DNA from: JAHEJX01 sp041605955
GTDB lineage: Bacteria; Actinomycetota; Acidimicrobiia; Spongiisociales; UBA5794
DNA: 7,635 bases
Assembly (NCBI GenBank): GCA_041605955.1
Contig: JBFIXI010000117.1
Coordinates: 1-7,635, forward strand
Direction of reading: 5' to 3'
The notes under the pieces are model-generated. The model searched no databases. It was not told where the DNA came from and saw nothing but the letters and a program-made list of their open reading frames with translations. A program made the position numbers and the translations under genes. Shown piece after piece: positions 5,650 to 7,635 of this stretch; positions within the stretch are counted from its first letter, which is position 1; each line of letters begins with the position of its first letter.

Positions 5650-6849
5650 ATGAAGTCGGATCGCTCGGCGCGCACCTCCCGGCAGCACTTCCGGCTGACG
5701 ATCGTGCCGGCCGCAGTGCTGGCGACCTTGGTGCTGGTCACCATGGTGGGTGCGCTGATGACGCCGGAGGGGTCTGGACAACTCGGTGGTGACTTCCCGG
5801 CGTTCTACGGCGCCGGCTCAATCGTCGCCGAGCACGGCTACGCCGATCTGTACGATCCGGCCGCGCAGCAAGCCGCTCAGGAAGGCCACATCGAGAGCGA
5901 GGGCGGCTACCTCTTCTTCGCCTATCCGCCGTTTGTGGCGACTGCATACTCCTGGCTGGTTCCACTCGGCTATCGGGGCGCATACATCGTGCAGATGCTC
6001 CTGATGGGGGCGGCAGCCACGGCCAGCGTGCTGTTACTCCGTCCCGTTAGCGAGACCGTGCGTCGCTACCCGGTAGCGATTGTGGCTCTGGTTGTTCTCT
6101 TTCAGCCGCTGCTGGCCTCGCTGATCGGCGGCCAGAACACCGCCTTGACGATGCTGTTGTTCGTGCTGGCGTACCGGGCCGAGACATCAGGTCGGCCCTG
6201 GCTGGCCGGGCTGGCCGTAGGGCTACTGGCGTACAAACCCCAGTACGGCGTGCCCCTTGCCATCCTCATCGTGATCAGCGGTCGCTGGCGGGTACTGGCC
6301 GGAGCGGCGGCTACGTGGCTGGGCCTCTATCTCGCCGGAGCGGCCGCGCTCGGGGCCGCATGGCTGGGGCCGTGGTGGGATCAGGCGACGGCGTTCCGCG
6401 ACACCAACGCCACGGTCAATGGGCACCTCTTCACGTCCTGGCCCGGCTACATAGAGCATGTCACCGGCATCGGAAGCTCCTCCGGCCAGCTCGTCGGCCT
6501 CACGATCGGCGCCGCCGGAGTCGCCGCCTTGGCATTGATGTGGCGGCGGGCTGCCGGGAACATCGCCGCCCGGTACGCAGTGGCCGCGACCGGGCTCGTA
6601 CTCATTGCGCCCCAGTCATTGTTCTACGAAGCAGGGGTGGCCGCGGTGACAATCCTGCTGTTGGCAAATGGCGACGGTCGCTGGCGTAGGGTCGGTGTGG
6701 CCGCATGGGTGGGCGGTTGGCTGTATCTCGTCTCCCGTCCCGCGCTCAACACCACGGTGCTGGTTGCAGTGTTGACGGTGATCTTTGCCCTCGCCTCTAT
6801 CGTCATTAGCCGCGACAGGTCCGCCGAGACGGCGCAGGTGGCCGCATGA
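5650..6849 (+). CDS. GT87-family (DUF2029) polyprenol-phosphate-dependent glycosyltransferase
   Basis: A polytopic membrane protein of 399 residues with about ten hydrophobic segments, the first at 16-37. Its pattern matches the GT-C superfamily GT87/DUF2029, whose mycobacterial members transfer mannose or arabinose from polyprenyl-phosphate carriers to cell-envelope glycolipids on the outer face. Visible marks are GGDFPAFYGAG in the first outer loop (Asp48 is the probable catalytic acid), a LYDP segment (67-70), FAYPP (90-94), GGQNTALTM (160-168), and LAYKPQYG (193-200). The ATG at 5650 is chosen because GAGG lies five bases upstream and the protein then starts with a basic cytoplasmic tail. 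The frame opens earlier, at 5515 within uvrB, giving an implausible 45-residue extension. It overlaps the next gene by ATGA. The sugar and acceptor cannot be told. Confidence 0.85.
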   Translation: MKSDRSARTSRQHFRLTIVPAAVLATLVLVTMVGALMTPEGSGQLGGDFPAFYGAGSIVAEHGYADLYDPAAQQAAQEGHIESEGGYLFFAYPPFVATAYSWLVPLGYRGAYIVQMLLMGAAATASVLLLRPVSETVRRYPVAIVALVVLFQPLLASLIGGQNTALTMLLFVLAYRAETSGRPWLAGLAVGLLAYKPQYGVPLAILIVISGRWRVLAGAAATWLGLYLAGAAALGAAWLGPWWDQATAFRDTNATVNGHLFTSWPGYIEHVTGIGSSSGQLVGLTIGAAGVAALALMWRRAAGNIAARYAVAATGLVLIAPQSLFYEAGVAAVTILLLANGDGRWRRVGVAAWVGGWLYLVSRPALNTTVLVAVLTVIFALASIVISRDRSAETAQVAA

Positions 6850-7610
6850 GCGAGCTCAGCATCATCATCCCTGCCTACAACGAGGAAGAGCGCCTTGGGG
6901 CCACCCTTGCCGAAATCCGCGACTACCTCGATGCCGGCGGGAGGTCCGCCGAGGTCATCGTGGTCGACGACGGGTCAACGGACGCCACCGTCGCGTTGGC
7001 GAAGAGCTGGGCAGACCGGCTCGACTTGACCGTGATCGAATCGCCCCACAATCGCGGGAAGGGTCACGCCGTCCGAGTCGGCATGCTGGCGGCCGGAGGC
7101 GCCAAACGAGTGTTCACCGACGCTGATGGGTCCACGCCGATCGATGAGCTGGATGCGCTCGATGCCGCCCTCGACGCGCTTGGTGGTCATGGGGTCGCGT
7201 TCGCCTCGATCGCAGCCCAGGGCGCCGAGGTCATGTCGCCCCAGTCCCGGTTGCGCTCTTTTGCCGGCCGAGTTGGCAACCGGCTGATCCAGCTGATGGT
7301 TCTCCCCGGCGTGCTCGACTCGCAGCGAGGTTTCAAGCTCTTCTCGGCCGATGTGGCCGACGAGGTCTTCTCGCGTGCCACCGTCGACGGTTGGGCCTTC
7401 GATGTGGAGGCGCTGGCGTTGGCACGTCTCGCCGGCTACCCAACGGCGGAAGTTGCCGTGCGCTGGGAGCACCGATTGGCCAGTCGGGTGCGGGCCGTCA
7501 GCTACCTCAGCTCACTGCGGGATGTGTGGAAGATCAGGCGACGGCTGGGGCGGGCTGCCGAGCCGGCATCGCCGGTGGCGGCCGGTCGTTCTGGCACCGC
7601 CGATCGGTAG
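6846..7610 (+). CDS. GT2 glycosyltransferase, polyprenyl/dolichyl-phosphate sugar synthase-like
   Basis: A 254-residue GT-A fold enzyme resembling Alg5-type dolichyl-phosphate beta-glucosyltransferases and bacterial polyprenyl-phosphate sugar synthases. It would transfer a sugar from a nucleotide donor to a lipid phosphate on the cytoplasmic face. Motifs in order: IIIPAYNEEERL (6-17), VVDDGSTDAT (39-48), NRGKGHAVRVGML (69-81), the metal-binding TDADGSTP (91-98), DSQRGFKLF (158-166), corresponding to the usual DTQ-GFK motif, and GWAFDVEALALA (182-193). No transmembrane segment is evident, so it is soluble or peripheral. The start overlaps the GT87 stop (ATGA), with AGGTGG (6836-6841) just upstream, implying coupled expression. 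The usual GSR-type segment after the DxD region is replaced by FASIAAQGA. The alanine-rich tail after about 235 is not conserved-looking. The donor sugar is unknown. Confidence 0.88.
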   Translation: MSELSIIIPAYNEEERLGATLAEIRDYLDAGGRSAEVIVVDDGSTDATVALAKSWADRLDLTVIESPHNRGKGHAVRVGMLAAGGAKRVFTDADGSTPIDELDALDAALDALGGHGVAFASIAAQGAEVMSPQSRLRSFAGRVGNRLIQLMVLPGVLDSQRGFKLFSADVADEVFSRATVDGWAFDVEALALARLAGYPTAEVAVRWEHRLASRVRAVSYLSSLRDVWKIRRRLGRAAEPASPVAAGRSGTADR

Positions 7611-7635
7611 GCGCGCCTCTCACTAACCCCGACGC

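Overview
The window looks like a chromosomal segment of a high-GC actinobacterium, possibly an Acidimicrobiia-like lineage; the class is a guess. The grounds are strong G/C third-position bias, coaE directly followed by uvrB (an actinobacterial neighbourhood also seen around Rv1631-Rv1633 in Mycobacterium), several start codons that look leaderless, and a GT87-type membrane glycosyltransferase. No mobile element, CRISPR array, rRNA or tRNA gene was seen.

Left part, all on the minus strand (about 2813 down to 1). A sensor histidine kinase (1308-2813) overlaps by one base a NarL/LuxR-type response regulator (679-1308). Downstream in the same direction lie two nearly identical Flp-type pilin genes (334-507, and 1-117 cut by the window edge). 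A near-palindromic 18-bp element lies upstream of each pilin start. A GC-rich hairpin follows the first pilin. The simplest reading is a two-component system placed beside, and perhaps controlling, Flp/Tad pilus subunits. The rest of a tad locus would have to lie left of the window.

Middle part, plus strand. coaE (2838-3440) starts 24 bp from the kinase start, divergently, with overlapping -10-like boxes. After coaE comes a 17-bp tandem repeat with four perfect copies that begins inside the coaE stop codon. uvrB (3549-5561) follows, starting with GTG six bases after a -10-like box. These are housekeeping genes for the last step of coenzyme A synthesis and for nucleotide excision repair.

Right part, plus strand. 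A polytopic GT87-family (DUF2029) glycosyltransferase (5650-6849) is joined by an ATGA overlap to a GT2 enzyme resembling polyprenyl/dolichyl-phosphate sugar synthases (6846-7610). They probably work as a pair: the GT2 enzyme loads a sugar on a lipid carrier in the cytoplasm and the GT87 protein uses the lipid-linked sugar on the outer face of the membrane. The last 25 bases hold nothing recognisable.

No clearly new biological system is evident. The most interesting points are the shared element before the pilin genes beside a two-component system, the very compact kinase/coaE promoter region, and the tandem repeat between coaE and uvrB.
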